Assembly: GCA_030272155.1 (NCBI GenBank)
Contig: CP126193.1
Coordinates: 5,580,001 to 5,644,000 of the forward strand
DNA length: 64,000 nucleotides
DNA from: Tetradesmus obliquus
Lineage: Eukaryota > Chlorophyta > Chlorophyceae > Sphaeropleales > Scenedesmaceae
Direction: 5' to 3'
In this document: one piece after another, positions 1-11,198 of the stretch
How positions within the stretch are numbered: the first letter of the stretch is position 1
Layout of the letters: every line of letters starts with the position of its first letter
The notes under the pieces: generated by a model
The model's input: the letters and a program-made list of their open reading frames with translations, nothing else
Database searches by the model: none
What the model was told of the DNA's origin: nothing
Position numbers and translations under genes: made by a program

Positions 1-125
1 GCACAGCCCTTGTGTTCCTGACTTTGCTGGTGCCGACTAGTGGAAGCTTTGTCCATTGTTGTCCTAATGCTGCAGCTGAGACAGTTTCTCCTCTTTTGTC
101 CTTGATTCTCGCAACACGCATGCAG

Positions 126-233
126 GTTGAGGAGCTGGACCTTGCCATGCGCAAGAAGGACAAGGACAGCGCCCTGGCCAAGCTGGCAGTGGCCAAGGCC
201 AACCTGGACAGCGTGATCGCCAAGGTGCTGTAA
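126..233 (+). CDS. PSBQ: PsbQ (oxygen-evolving enhancer 3), last exon only
   Basis: This is the 3' terminal exon of the photosystem II oxygen-evolving complex subunit PsbQ, a thylakoid-lumen four-helix-bundle protein that stabilises the Mn/Ca/Cl cluster in green algae and plants. The exon opens after the acceptor CATGCAG at 119-125 and encodes 35 residues starting VEELDLAMRKKD and ending LDSVIAKVL before a TAA stop. From memory this closely matches the C-terminal helix of Chlamydomonas PSBQ (VEDLDFALREKD...LDSVLAAVL). Bases 1-125 are intron; the open frame running through them does not resemble PsbQ. The rest of the gene, including the bipartite transit peptide, lies upstream of the window. 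The assignment rests on one exon but the match is specific. Confidence 0.85.
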   Translation, partial: VEELDLAMRKKDKDSALAKLAVAKANLDSVIAKVL

Positions 234-2409
234 GCAGCCGGCCACAGCTACCCAAATATCACCCCCAAAAACCTCGTTCTAGGTCCATTGTGTAGCCAGG
301 CGTTGATGGTGACGGTGTCTTGTGCTGGCTGAAGAGGCAAGGGCGGGATGTGGTGAGGCGCACCAGCGGCGCAGCGCTTTCTGCGCCCGGCGCCTGCCGC
401 TCCCCCCGCCGCCAGCGTGTGCTGATTTGGCTGCGCAGCAGCCGCGCATGCTGAGTGTACTTTGATGCGGTCGGCGCGCATGCATGCCCGTTTATACGTA
501 TCACCCGCAGCGCAGCAAGCAGCGACGAAGCAGCGGAGCTGCGGGGGGCTGCGTGAGGTGCAGCTGCTGGCAGAGAGTTTATGTGCGGCCTTTGAAGCCG
601 ATGCCGGGCTGCTGCTCAGGGCAGCAACAGCAGCGTGGCGTTGTGCTGAGGGGGCCTGCAGTGCCACCTTGGTGCAGAGATGCACCATGTTGTCTGTAAT
701 CGTGAGATGGACGCGTATGCAGTCCAGTGAAAAGGAGCAGAAGTCGAGACTGTCTGTCTGTCGACTGGGTATCTGCGCACCGCTTGGCAAGTTACAATAT
801 GCGCTATGCAAGTTGTGACAGCAACCATGGCGTGGCCAAAGTCTTGCAGAGTAAAGAGATGAACAGCTTTAGAAATGCAGCAATGGACAGCAGCCTGCAA
901 AGCAGAGACCTGCAGACGCAACACAGACACGCTGCAAGCACAAAACCTCAGGCGCGCCGCATCACGCAAGCTGCCGCCTTGCCAGGCACCGCCCAAAGCA
1001 ATCTTTTCATTGAATGAGAAGCGCGAATTGAAACTGTATCAACCAGAGCAAGGTTCCAGGTGCAAACTCCTCACTCTGGAGTCCTGGATCCTGTGAAAAC
1101 CTCGAATGCTGCAGCAAGTCTGCCTGGCGTCTGTGCTGCTCTGCACTGAGTCAGCACAGCACGTGCCCACAACAGATGCGTGTTTGCGCCTCTGAGCTGT
1201 GCACCTGCCATACCCACTGTGCAGCCATAGTCGAGCAACCTGCTACATAGTACGTAGCGCGCATCCGATACGACCAGTGACTGGCGGCCATGCAAAGCAG
1301 ATCATTGAAGCAGCAGCGCTGACAACAACTGATCAAAGCAGTTAGCAAGGCTTTCTCGCCACCAGTAATACGCCTTTCTCGCTGCCTCTGCCACCCAAGC
1401 GGTGGATGGATGCAACGCCAGTGGGGATGCCAGTGCTGGCACTGTGATCTTGCTTGCAGTACAACATCTGGCGCAAGAATACGTCGGTAAATAAACTGCA
1501 GCATGCTCCATATGTAGCTGGCAACACGGCAGCCAGACACTGGCACGCGCAACAGATCAACGGCTGAACAATACTAGTGTAGTACATGTAGCGCATGGCT
1601 GCGCATGGCTCCCACAGCAATGGCACAGCAACCCAAGAATAGCGGCTGTTATTTTGCTGAGCAAAAAAATACAAGAATAGAGTGCTGCAAAGCACAGAGC
1701 CCATGTCAGCAACGCATAGCTGCCCCAGCAAGCCAGTGTCATGACATGACTGCTGGCATACCTTGTGGCAACTGCTGTGCTCTGCTGGCATCGTTTACGG
1801 TGCATCTCAAACCAGCCAAGGTTGCACCTGCAGCAATGATGGTGCCCGTCACCACCAAGATAAGCATGTAATAGGCTTTGAGCGTGTGCCTGACAATCCC
1901 AAGACTGCTCGGTACTCAACTGCAATCCAGAACACATCACCACAACCACTACCACCATATACAATGGACCATAGCAGCAACATACGTACGTTGTATACAG
2001 CAGTATCAGCCACAATGCCACAACAAATCAAGCAGCGTAGTGAATAAGCATGCACACACCTCCAACCAATACACACACCCGGCAACTGCCGCAAACAACC
2101 CATCGTCAAACCCGATACCTGCTGCAAGCAGCCGCTGCATCAGTTCCAACCCATGATTGCTGCAGCAAATGGCACCTGAGCGTACATACATCCATGGCTG
2201 CCGGGCCTTGCAATAGCAATTCTGCTGACGATTTCGCCCCTAGGCAGCTGCAAGCCGTGCCAGCCACTGTCAGCAAGCATCGCCACCATGAACCAGCAAC
2301 CATAAATAATTACTACACTCAGCGCTGCACCAGCAATCACAGCACCTGCACCACCACAACTCATCCCGTAAAATAATACGCCACAGCCCGCTGTAACAAC
2401 AAGCCCCCC
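234..2409. other. convergent intergenic region PSBQ / P450
   Basis: About 2.2 kb between two convergent genes, holding both 3' UTRs. I see no exon with a recognisable protein or consistent splice signals on either strand. Short open frames here are low-complexity and Cys/His-rich, typical of chance frames in CAG-rich DNA. Confidence 0.6.
695..699 (+). promoter_or_regulatory. candidate poly(A) signal of PSBQ (TGTAA)
   Basis: TGTAA is the usual polyadenylation signal of chlorophycean algae. This is the first good sense-strand copy after the PSBQ stop and implies a 3' UTR of roughly 480 nt. Confidence 0.4.
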
Positions 2410-2597
2410 TCAAACCGCAGCAACAGGCTGCGCCAGGCGCCGCAGCTTTAGAGGCAGGCCGTTCTTGGGCACGCGGCCCACGGCCTGCATCCACTCCGTG
2501 TTGTTATCCACGCTGAAGTCATACTGCCGCATTAGCAGCGCCAGCACCACCTTCATCTCAGCCATTGCCAGCCGCTCACCCAGGCAGAACCTGCAGC

Positions 2598-2633
<36 letters not shown>

Positions 2634-5600
2634 CAAGGCACAGCAGCTTAGCACACCGCACGGCACCAGGCAAGCATAACGTGTGAGAACAGACGTACCA
2701 AAACACAGCCGCGGCCAAGTACATGAGCTGCTTAGACGTGCCACTGCTGCCCCAGCCCGCTGCACTGCACATTGGGTGAGTTACGGCAGACATCTTCACA
2801 ACTACTGCTGCACACCAGCTGTGCATGCAGCAGCAGCAGTCTCCGCTCGTGCTTTGATCAACTACGCGGGGCACCCACCGGGGTCCGCTGCCGAAGGGCA
2901 TCTGTGCGCCCGGCTGCCTGCCTTCCTCTGTCAGCATGCGCTCAGGGTGGAAGCTTGCAGGGTCCTCCTGGCCCGTCTGCCCTGCCCAGCGCGCATCGTT
3001 GACTGCCAGGTGGTGCAGCGGCAGCAGGATGGGCGTGTCCTGCAAACCAAAAAGGAACACAGGTACAACAGCATGTGTAGGGTGAGTGCAGGGTGAATGT
3101 GGAGTGAATGGGAGGTGCATGTAGGGTGATTGTGAGATGGGCCGCGCTACGAAGCGGCAGCGCCGCGAGAGGTAATCCAGGGGTGTGTGTGGCAGGTCAG
3201 GTTTCTAGTCGCTGCATACCTGACTAACTACATTGCTCACACGACAGGGAATCATGTGCGCGCCGGCACAGCCAGCGCAAGTGTGTCAGCAGTAACTGCT
3301 CCTTCTATGTCCTGTGCATCTACACCATTAACCACATGATGCTGTCTGAAGCCACTGCTTTGCCGTACCTTGGGCACCATGTATCCTCCCATGTCAATGT
3401 CTTTGGCGGCAACACGGAACAGCCCCGCCACCACAGGGTCCAGCCGCAGGGACTCCCTGCATGGCAGTACAAATACACAAAGACACACGTACACATTGTC
3501 ATGTGATTCTACAAGTCTTGGACACAGCCTGCATGTGTTTGCAGACACGCTTCTGCAGGCAGTGCACACAGGAAAGGCTGGTTGAGGCGTCATGATGGAT
3601 GGAGTTGCAAGCAACAACATGCTTGGCTTGGTGTCTGAACCAGCAGGAGCAACGCCCACACGGAACAGCCCCGCCACCACAGGGTCCGGCCGCAGTGACT
3701 CCCTGCATGGCAGTACACACCTATAATGATTGACAAGTGCCTTCCCTGCAACAAGTCCCGGTAGAACAATGCAACAGAGCATCATGATGGATACACCCGA
3801 GCAATGCCATCATGCAGTGGAGTCCACATGCACAGGGCACATTGCGCAGTGCACTACTGCAGCAACCTCAGCAAGACTATGCACAATTCACACGTCAAAG
3901 TAACAGTTACTAACCAGACACTAACAACCATTCTGACTCGCCTGATGACGGCATCGGCATACTCCATATCCTTGATGGCAGCAGCAGTCAGCTGCTCGCC
4001 GTGCCGGGCCAGCACCGCTGCCTGCTCCTGCCGCAGCTGCTGCACCACCTCAGGTGTGTCGTGCAGCACTGACAGCAGCCGTGTGAGGGTGGTGCTGGAC
4101 GTGTCGTGGCCAGCCAGCAGCAGCAGCAGGATGTTCTCTGTGATCTCAAGATCAGTCAGCCTGCACAGCACGGCAGTACATAAGCCGAGCTTGGAGGCAA
4201 CACAATATTGCTCTTCTGCCAACTGACCACCGAGCCAGGCACCAGAAAGGAAGCAATCCCACACATTCAGAACACAAACAATTGCATGCACCACGCAGCG
4301 CTACTGCCACTGTTGGTCCACGCACCTGTTGCCTTCCTCGTCCTCTGCTGCAGTGAGGCTGCCAATGCTGCCGGGCACAGGCAAGGAAGCTATGCCACAG
4401 ACAGTTGCACACCCACGGAAGTGACAACGCCACGCACCTGTTGCCCTCCTCGTCCTCTGCTGCAGTGCGACTGCTGAGGATACCAAGCACAGCCAAGGCA
4501 GTGCATACCTCACGACTGCGTTGAACTGCCGAACTACTATGTCCGCGCACCTGTTGCCCTCCTCATCCACCGCTGCAGTGAGGCTGCTGATGATGCCGGG
4601 CACAGGAACAGCAGCTATGCCACAGAGAAGTGCACACCCACAGCAGTACAAACACTACTAAACCCCACCCACCTGTTGCCCTCCTCATCCACTGCTGCGG
4701 TGAGGCTGCCGATGATGCCGGGCACCTGCTGGCCCGCAGCCAGCTTGGACCGCGCCGCAGTCACTGCCTGCTGGAAGTGGTCCAGCAGCGCGTTGCGGGC
4801 GCACATGGAGCGGCCAAAGGCAGTGAAGGGCAGGTCCAGCCTGCAGGGCACAATGAAAGGTGTGCATCAGCAGTGCAGGGTGAAGGTCAGCTCTTGTAGC
4901 TTGGTTGAGCTGACTTGGGGTTGCTGTGCTATTGCATGTGGTGCGACCACAGCAAGAGCACCGAGGAGCAACAATGTGTCCACATACATGCTGCCAAACT
5001 GCGCTCACCAGCCCTACAAACAGCAGCATGCAGCACCCACCAGGGCCACGCCAGGAAGCCGCTGGTCCACTGCTTGTAGTGCTCACTCAGTGCCAGCACC
5101 TCCTGCCTGCTGTACTCACGGCCCAGCGTAATCTGCACAGAACATTACACACCCCAATGGCAGCAGCAGCACACGTTGTGTCAGCTCAGTCAGCTGCGAT
5201 GATACAGGCTAATCACTCGCTGACGTCCCACAGCAGGGACGGCATCTGCCAATGCAGGCATTCGTCAGGTGCCGCGCACTAGCATACAGCAGCTGTTGCT
5301 TGTAACATGACGCACACACGCATCTGGACACATGTCCGGCATGCACGCCACTGCTGCGCGCCTCGCAGATTGACCAGTGCATGCCACAGCACCACACATC
5401 CAGCGCACCAGGGCAGTAATCCACAGGTGAACTGCAAGCAAACCACACGCACCGAGATGATAAACTCGTAGGTCAGCAGCTTGAGGCCGTCATATCCCTG
5501 CACGCCCGCCTCGCCCGCCGCCTCCCACTCGGCCAGGTGGCGCCCCACCAGCGCCTGGATGGCTGGCAGGTAGCCGGAGATGGCGCTGCCGCTGAAGGCC

Positions 5601-6474
5601 GGCTGCAGCAGGCCGCGCAGGTACTTGTGGCGCGGCTCCTGCACCAGCACCAGGCTGTGCTCGCCCATCAGGGCCACTGCAGCGGCAGCAAAGCAACAGC
5701 AGAAAGATGGGCATGACAGCAGCATAAGGTTGGTTGCAATAGTTGTGCTGAGTAGAATGCACCAGCACCAGGCTGTGCTCGCCCATCAATGCCACTGTGA
5801 GGACATGGCAACGTAGAGAAAAGTGAGAGAGGGTGAGAGTTATGTGTGGGACCGGGCACAATCAGAAGAGTCAACTTTAACACCCAAAATGCATGCACAA
5901 GCACTCACAGAATGCTTGCACAAGCACTCACAGAAGGTTTGTGCTTTCACTACAACTACACGCCCCTGCAACGCCAGTTCCGCACACACTCACCGAACGA
6001 CTTGATGTTTGACTGCAGTGTAGTTCCATCCAGCTCTCCTGCAAACGCGTCCCTCACTAGCTCAGGGTCGCTGGGCATGACAAAGTTGGTGAAGCCGATG
6101 GCCTTGTCAACTTGCACCACGCTGCTGCTGCTGCCGCCTAGCACTGTGGCTTGGAACTGCTGCGGAGCAAACAGCTGCTGGAAGCGCTTGTGCCATGGGA
6201 TCTTCACTTTTGGCGGGGATGGGAGGGATGCGAGGAAGGGGCAGGCGGAGGCCTGCTGCTGCAGCTGCTGCTGCCCGTCGCTGCTGCTGCCGCTGCTGGT
6301 TTCAGGGGGCGTTGCGAGCTTAGGGCGGTCCACAGTTAGCTCTGCCTTAATGGTTGCAGCAGCTGAAGACGAGGAAGGGGAGCAGTGATAAAGAGGTGCA
6401 CATGGTTGAGAATGTGTTTTGCCACATGATGCCAGTCGCTCGCATGACATAGGTGGTGTTGGTGAGCGCACCAT
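2410..6474 (-). CDS. cytochrome P450 monooxygenase (8 exons, 537 aa)
   Basis: Heme-thiolate monooxygenase. Exons in transcript order: 6474-5994, 5676-5453, 5132-5041, 4840-4673, 4160-3942, 3456-3369, 3039-2879, 2590-2410; all phases close. Hallmarks: proline-rich hinge LPSPP near residue 84, I-helix AGHDTSS (338-344), ExxR as ESLR (396-399), PERF-like FHPERM, and heme loop FGSGPRFCLG with Cys480 as iron ligand. The I-helix and LDLPFTAFGR segment recall the CYP85-clan/CYP26/CYP120 type, so a sterol, retinoid or carotenoid-like substrate is possible but unproven. The N-terminus is Ser/Pro-rich with no clear membrane anchor, perhaps a transit peptide; Met at 6474 is the furthest open start and an extra 5' exon is possible. 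The intron after 3942 begins GC. Three exons have tandem partial copies in their introns. Confidence 0.85.
2599..2631 (+). repeat. (CAG)11 microsatellite, sense CTG before acceptor
   Basis: Eleven CAG units in the last P450 intron. On the transcribed sense this is CTG and lies just upstream of the final TGCTGCAG acceptor. Confidence 0.9.
3415..3720 (-). repeat. tandem copy of P450 ExxR exon 5' end
   Basis: The first ~45 nt of exon 6 (3369-3456) plus its acceptor CCATGCAG recur about 246 bp upstream at 3661-3715, with a few substitutions (ESLRLDP versus ESLRPDP). The copy lacks the exon's 3' half and donor, so it is a truncated decoy acceptor. Confidence 0.85.
4325..4735 (-). repeat. four tandem copies of a P450 exon 3' end and donor
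   Basis: The 3' end of exon 4 (encoding about VPGIIGSLTAAVDEEGNR with donor CAACAG/GTGGGT, 4673-4735) is followed downstream in the intron by three diverged copies ending at about 4551, 4438 and 4326. Each ends GGCAACAG/GTGCG. Period is about 112-123 bp. Only the first donor gives the continuous P450 frame. Confidence 0.85.
5636..5800 (-). repeat. tandem copy of P450 exon 2 5' end
   Basis: The start of exon 2 (VALMGEHSLVLV, acceptor at 5677) is repeated 119 bp upstream at about 5755-5795 with its own CACAG acceptor, then runs into unrelated sequence. Confidence 0.8.
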
Positions 6475-7260
6475 GCAGGGTCATTGTTACCCAAAAGCAG
6501 CACGCTGGGACACAAAGGGCATCCCGTCACATTGCTGGCATCAAGCGCATGCAGCAGTAGCTCTTGTGGATCTGTACAGTTTGCTTGCACTGAGACACAC
6601 AGCCACTGTCAGGCTGCAGCTGGCAGTGCTACTGCCAGGCTGCCAAGGCAGACGTTCCAACAGCTGGACTCCAAATGTTGGCTGTAGTCACATCAACTTG
6701 AGATGTGTGTGGTATGCAGCTGGTGCGGTGCACGCACCTCTGCCAGAAGGCCTGTGCCAGGTGTTCCTGACCACGCAGCTGCTGCTGCTTGCCGAACGCG
6801 CCCGATCCGTCAGCCGATGCTGCCGCATGTTTGATTTTCAGGACACAATGTTTGGTTTTTACGGTGCTGTGGCCTGCTGTGCGACCACGCTCAGGTGCTT
6901 GAGTAATGTATGCGAGCTCGACCTTGGCGTGGTGACAGCAACAACAGCGCGCTGCAAACTTCCACTTGATAGGTGACGTGCATTAGAGATAGTTGCCTGG
7001 ACCTGACTGGGCCATACTGCCAGACGAAACCCTCCAGTGAAACATCGTCAGGTTACATTGGCACTCTTTGAAACTGCCAGCGCCCCTAGAGGCCCTGACC
7101 CCGTACATAACGGTCACACCCATCCAAACCAACACAACACAACGTCAACACCCGCACCAGGCTGCATCAACGCCCGCAACACCTGGCTGCCTTCCACACC
7201 ACAGCAGCTTTTCCAGCTGCCCCAACCCCTGCCCTAGCGACTGCTGCTGCTCCCGCCTCA
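6475..7260. other. intergenic: P450 5' side and PHB1 3' UTR
   Basis: About 790 bp between two minus-strand genes. It should contain the P450 promoter and possibly an unrecognised 5' exon, and the PHB1 3' UTR. I found no convincing coding exon. Confidence 0.5.
7053..7057 (-). promoter_or_regulatory. candidate poly(A) signal of PHB1 (TGTAA)
   Basis: TTACA on the plus strand reads TGTAA on the sense strand about 205 nt after the PHB1 stop, a normal spacing for this group. Confidence 0.5.
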
Positions 7261-8416
7261 TTACCGCGGGTTGATGCCCAGCAGCATGTTGCCCCCGCTC
7301 GGCAGGTACACCACGTTTTGGCTCTTGCTCATCGTCTCAGCGATGTCCTTTGCTGCCTCGATGCGGCGCAGCTCCACAAAGCCAGCGCCAGCCTGCTTGG
7401 TGGCATCGCTAATCAGCTTGGCTGCTTCGCTCTCACCCTCGGCACGGATGACGGCAGCGTTACGCTCCTGCGGTTGCAACGCCGCACCCATACAACGTGT
7501 CAGGATTATGGGTGTGAGGTGTAGGTTGTGTGCGCAGCTGACATGACACCGGTGTCTGCAGATGTCTGCCGGCCCTGCCATTGTGCATTGTCAACGGCAA
7601 ACCGCCATCTAATTCTACAGAAACAACAGCCACCAGCCATTCACCATACGCCCTGCTAAGTATAGCCATGCAGGTAACATGATGATGATGATGATGATGA
7701 CGGCCTGCTAGTATAGCCAGTCAATGCACCCCGCACCTGCTCGGCCTTGAGCACCACGAAGCGTGCGCGCTCCGCGTCCTGCTCCGCCACCTGCTTCATC
7801 TCCACAGCCTTGGTGAACTCAGTGCCGAAGCTGAGGTGCGTGATGGCGATGTCCTCGAGCACGATGCCAAAGTCGGCGGCGCGGATCATGAGCGCGTCAC
7901 GGATCGCGTGAGACACCTGACAAGAACAGCAGCAGCAGCAGCAGCAGTGCAGCAGAGCAGACCAGGGTCAATTGAAAGCTGAAGTGCGTGATGGCGATGT
8001 CCTCGAGCACGATGCCAAAGTCGGCCGCGCGGATCATGAGCGCGTCACGGATCGCGTGAGACACCTGACAAGAACAGCAGCAGCAGCAGCAGCAGCAGCA
8101 GTGCAGCAGAGCAGACCAGGGTCAAATAAAAAGCTGAAGTGCGTGATGGCGATGTCCTCCGCACGATGTCACAGGCGGCCGCGCGGATCATGAGCGCGTC
8201 ACGGATCGCGTGAGACACCTGACAAGAACAGCAGCAGCCACAGAGCAGGTTGGCAGAAGAGCAGCGCACAGTTTAACTGCAGATGAGCATGGCGAAGCCT
8301 CCAGGGCAAAGATGCCTGCCCACAGATGCCCTGGAACTGCTGCAGGGCACTGCACCATCCTCCAGTACAACAGACACTGCAGCCAACAAAATGCGCCGCC
8401 GCTCATGAACAATGGT

Positions 8417-8449
<33 letters not shown>

Positions 8450-8799
8450 AGCGCAGCCACACCTTCTCATGCTGTGTGAGCAGCTGCTCCGCATTGTACA
8501 ATAAGCCGCCGCTCATGCACAGCTGCTGCTGCCGCTGAGGCTTGTTGCAGGGCAGGGGAAGCTGGCACCCGAAGTTGCCGAACTCGCCCTACTCTCTGCT
8601 CACATGTCATGAACTGCTCACATGTCATGAACGCCCGACAGCCAGCTACAAGACACGTCCAAGATAAACTCCAAAGCCGTCTGCCTCACCTTCTCACGCT
8701 GTGTGAGCAGCTGCTCCGCGTTGTACTGCGCCACCACCGACTTGACCACCTCATTGCCGATGGATGGCAGCACACGCTCCTCCCAGTCCATGCCCAGGC

Positions 8800-8840
<41 letters not shown>

Positions 8841-10410
8841 TTGTGACACACTGCATAGCCCGCAGCATACACAATGACAGTATGTGACACAGCAGTGGTA
8901 GCTTGCGAGTTTTGTGCTACACAGTCGGGACGTGCTGCCTATGCATACGTGTTGCAGGTGCTTTGCAGCTGACAGCTGCTGCACAGCCACAGGCCAGCTG
9001 CGTGCAAGTGCGCTGCATGCTCCCCAGCTGCTGCTGTGCCTGCAACCGCCCACTGCTGCTGTGCCTGCAACACTCCACTGCTGTGCCCCTGCAACGCTCC
9101 AGTGCTTGCCGTTCCTGCAACCCTCCGCTGCTGCTGTGCCTGCAACCGTCCACTGCTGCTGCTGCTGCTGCAACCGTTCGCTGCTGCTGCTGCTGCTGCT
9201 GCTGCTAGCTGCTGCTGCAACGCTGCACTGCTGCTGCGCCTGCAACCGTCCACTGCTGCTGCTGCTGCTGCAACCGTTCGCTGCTGCTGCTGCTGCTGCT
9301 GCAACGTTCCACTGCTGCTGTGCCTGCAGCATGTCCTCACCTGGAAGATCTTAGTGAGCCGCTCCTCTGCCGGCTTTGACAGGAAGCGCAGGCTCATGTT
9401 CACCATCTGCAGGTCTGCACGCCACAGCACACACAGCATGACCAGCAAACATCACACCATCAGATAATGTTTGGGATACGGCCGTGATCTGCAGCTAAGG
9501 ATGAGCTGCACGCGAGGAAGGGGCGGACACTACTGCTGATGGTGTGCAGTGCTGCGGGTGTTTATTAGTGCTGCGTAGCATGCCAGCATACGCAATTCAC
9601 AACTGCAAGCACAACAGAATGCAGCCGCTGTTGCCACTGTCCTATATCAGCTGCCCTTGTTTGCTGGCGCATGGAACCGTCTACATGCTCGCTGCCTGGC
9701 AGCTGCCGCCCTCAGAGCTGCTGCTGTCGTGCCGCTGGCAGTCGGCGCTGTTCTATCTATCAGCAGCAGTAACGTTATACGGCAACACTACGCCTGCCAT
9801 GCGCGCCTCACCCTTTGTGCCTGTCACTGAGCTGATGCTACGAGGCCGCGTGCGGATGTCCATGATGTGTGGCGTCTGCACCCACGGCACGCGGAAGTGT
9901 GTGCCCTCACCCACCACCTCTGGCAGGATACCCCTGAACCTGTCAAAGATGACGGCACGCTCTCCACCGTCCACTGCAGTACAGCAGCAGGCAGCAACAG
10001 GCAGCAAGACACAGCAACCCGCCAGCATCACAGTCAGCCAGCTACTATGGACAGATTCAGGGCCTGTGGACTGCAGGGATACGAGGCAAGGGCCTTGTTA
10101 AAACAAAGCAGATTGGTTGTGTTCCCTTGCTGCATGAAAGCGCTGCTGTGCATGCATTCTCAGGCTGAGGTAAGCACTGCTGCTGCTGCTGTTCAGCATG
10201 CAGCACAGTGCATGTCTGCAGCTGCTAAGCATGTCAAGGCCGTTTTACTGACTGCAAGCAATCACGCAGCTCCGCCACCGCACGCTTTCCAGCCTCACCA
10301 GTGTACAGAGACGTCTGGAGTGCACTGGCACCCGCTCCCAGTCCAATGGCGTACTTGATGACCTTGTTCAGCACGCCTATTACGGCTGCAGCTTGTGGAG
10401 TGGAAGCCAT
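7261..10410 (-). CDS. PHB1: prohibitin 1 (6 exons, 281 aa)
   Basis: Mitochondrial inner-membrane SPFH/band-7 protein that forms the ring-shaped PHB1-PHB2 complex supporting m-AAA protease control and cristae. Exons: 10410-10299, 9973-9812, 9414-9341, 8800-8690, 7916-7737, 7467-7261; phases close to 281 residues, the normal prohibitin length. Start MASTPQAA is followed by a short hydrophobic stretch ([12 protein letters not shown]). Diagnostic segments are [55 protein letters not shown] and the C-terminal YLPSGGN. The VNMSLRFL and LITQRE-like wording fits PHB1 rather than PHB2. The introns carry junction duplications, (CTG)n runs and a VNTR. It is divergent from the 47-aa gene. Confidence 0.95.
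7838..8232 (-). repeat. three tandem copies of PHB1 exon 5 5' end
   Basis: The first ~80 nt of exon 5 with acceptor CTTGTCAG (7838-7930) are repeated at about 7979-8075 and 8134-8232. The first copy is nearly identical for 80 nt; the second has lost its middle. Each carries its own CTG-rich or CTT-rich tract before the acceptor, and neither has an exon 3' end. Confidence 0.9.
8455..8728 (-). repeat. copy of PHB1 exon 4 3' end
   Basis: The exon 4 end ([10 protein letters not shown] with donor GAGAAG/GTGAGG, 8690-8728) recurs about 230 bp downstream at about 8460-8502 as a diverged copy with an equivalent AAG/GTG donor. Confidence 0.75.
8805..8837 (+). repeat. (CAG)11, sense CTG tract at PHB1 acceptor
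   Basis: Perfect CAG run whose sense-strand CTG units end directly in the exon 4 acceptor CTGCCAG at 8801. Confidence 0.9.
9010..9335. repeat. imperfect VNTR in PHB1 intron
   Basis: About ten imperfect units built from GCTGCTGTGCCTGCAAC followed by a short CGTCCACTG-type spacer, mixed with pure CTG expansions. It fills much of the intron between exons 3 and 4. Confidence 0.8.
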
Positions 10411-10766
10411 GAAGCCTGATCAAACTATGCTAGGCGTCTCTACCCTTCTGCAGGCGAAGGATGACTTCCTGGCTGCGTGTGGTGTAGATCAGATGTACAC
10501 GCTTCCAGCTACACCCTTGCCTGCTTACAGCTTTCGACCAGAACTTCGTTTGATCACGATACTATGCGCAGCGCGTAGATGCTGCAGCAGCAGCGTGGGT
10601 GTAGCTGTTACTAACGTCAAAAAAATAATTCTGCTTCCCTACAATTGTGTTCATAACTTTCGTTCTTATGTTTTCAGACCGTTTACTCGTCTAGACACCC
10701 TGTGCTGCTGCTGAACTTCAGCGCCCACACCTACAAACTCATACGGAGCTCAAAAGCAAGAACAGC
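10411..10766. promoter_or_regulatory. bidirectional promoter PHB1 / 47-aa protein
   Basis: Only 356 bp separate the two divergent start codons, so both promoters and 5' UTRs must lie here. It includes an AT-richer stretch near 10617-10635 but no motif I can name. Confidence 0.5.
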
Positions 10767-11198
10767 ATGCAGGAAGGCGGAAAGATCGTGATTGCTGTTT
10801 CAGTTACGTTCACTGCGGGTGTCATCACCGGCTGGTTGCTGAACACGTACACACGCAAGGTGGGTGGGAACTGGTAGAGTGCAGATACGCACGTGTGTGC
10901 TGCAATTGAAACCACCAGTGAAAGGAACGTAGTAAACTGGCACCGCAGCACACCTGCAGCAGTGAAGTCAGTGGCAGCAGCAGGGCCAGCACCAGCAGTG
11001 TCACTTGCTGTTGGCAGTGTCAGGCAGCCTGTGAACCCAAGTACAAGGCCAGTGCTCAAGCGCAGAGTGTTGCAACCTTTTGTTGACTGGGTGAGGCACA
11101 TTAGCCTGAGACCAAAATGTATGCGTATCTATCTCACCATTCTGCAGGGGTTGGAGAAGTTTCTGTCCAGGATGCAGAACAAGGTGAAGAACATCTGA
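10767..11198 (+). CDS. 47-residue single-pass membrane protein, family unknown
   Basis: Two exons, 10767-10859 and 11148-11198, join in phase 0 across a 288-bp GTGGGT...TGCAG intron to give 47 residues beginning MQEGGKIVIAVSV. Residues 6-26 form one hydrophobic helix (IVIAVSVTFTAGVITGWLLN), followed by a basic C-terminal helix (GLEKFLSRMQNKVKNI). The size and basic tail resemble small subunits or assembly factors of organellar membrane complexes, but I do not recognise the family. Support: consistent phase, a coherent helix continuing across the splice, and a shared promoter region with prohibitin. A further small exon cannot be excluded. A mitochondrial location is inference from the neighbour only. 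Confidence 0.55.

Noticed and set aside
12-125. Open frame continuous with the PSBQ exon
   Set aside because: It does not resemble PsbQ, and a good acceptor (CATGCAG) ends at 125; this is read-through of an intron.
3658-3785. Second P450 gene suggested by another ESLR motif
   Set aside because: Only about 55 bp match, at the start of the exon; it is a tandem partial copy inside an intron of the same gene.
9010-9335. Regular repeats considered as a CRISPR-like array
   Set aside because: Units are imperfect, spacers are short and CTG-rich, and they lie in a prohibitin intron of a eukaryote.
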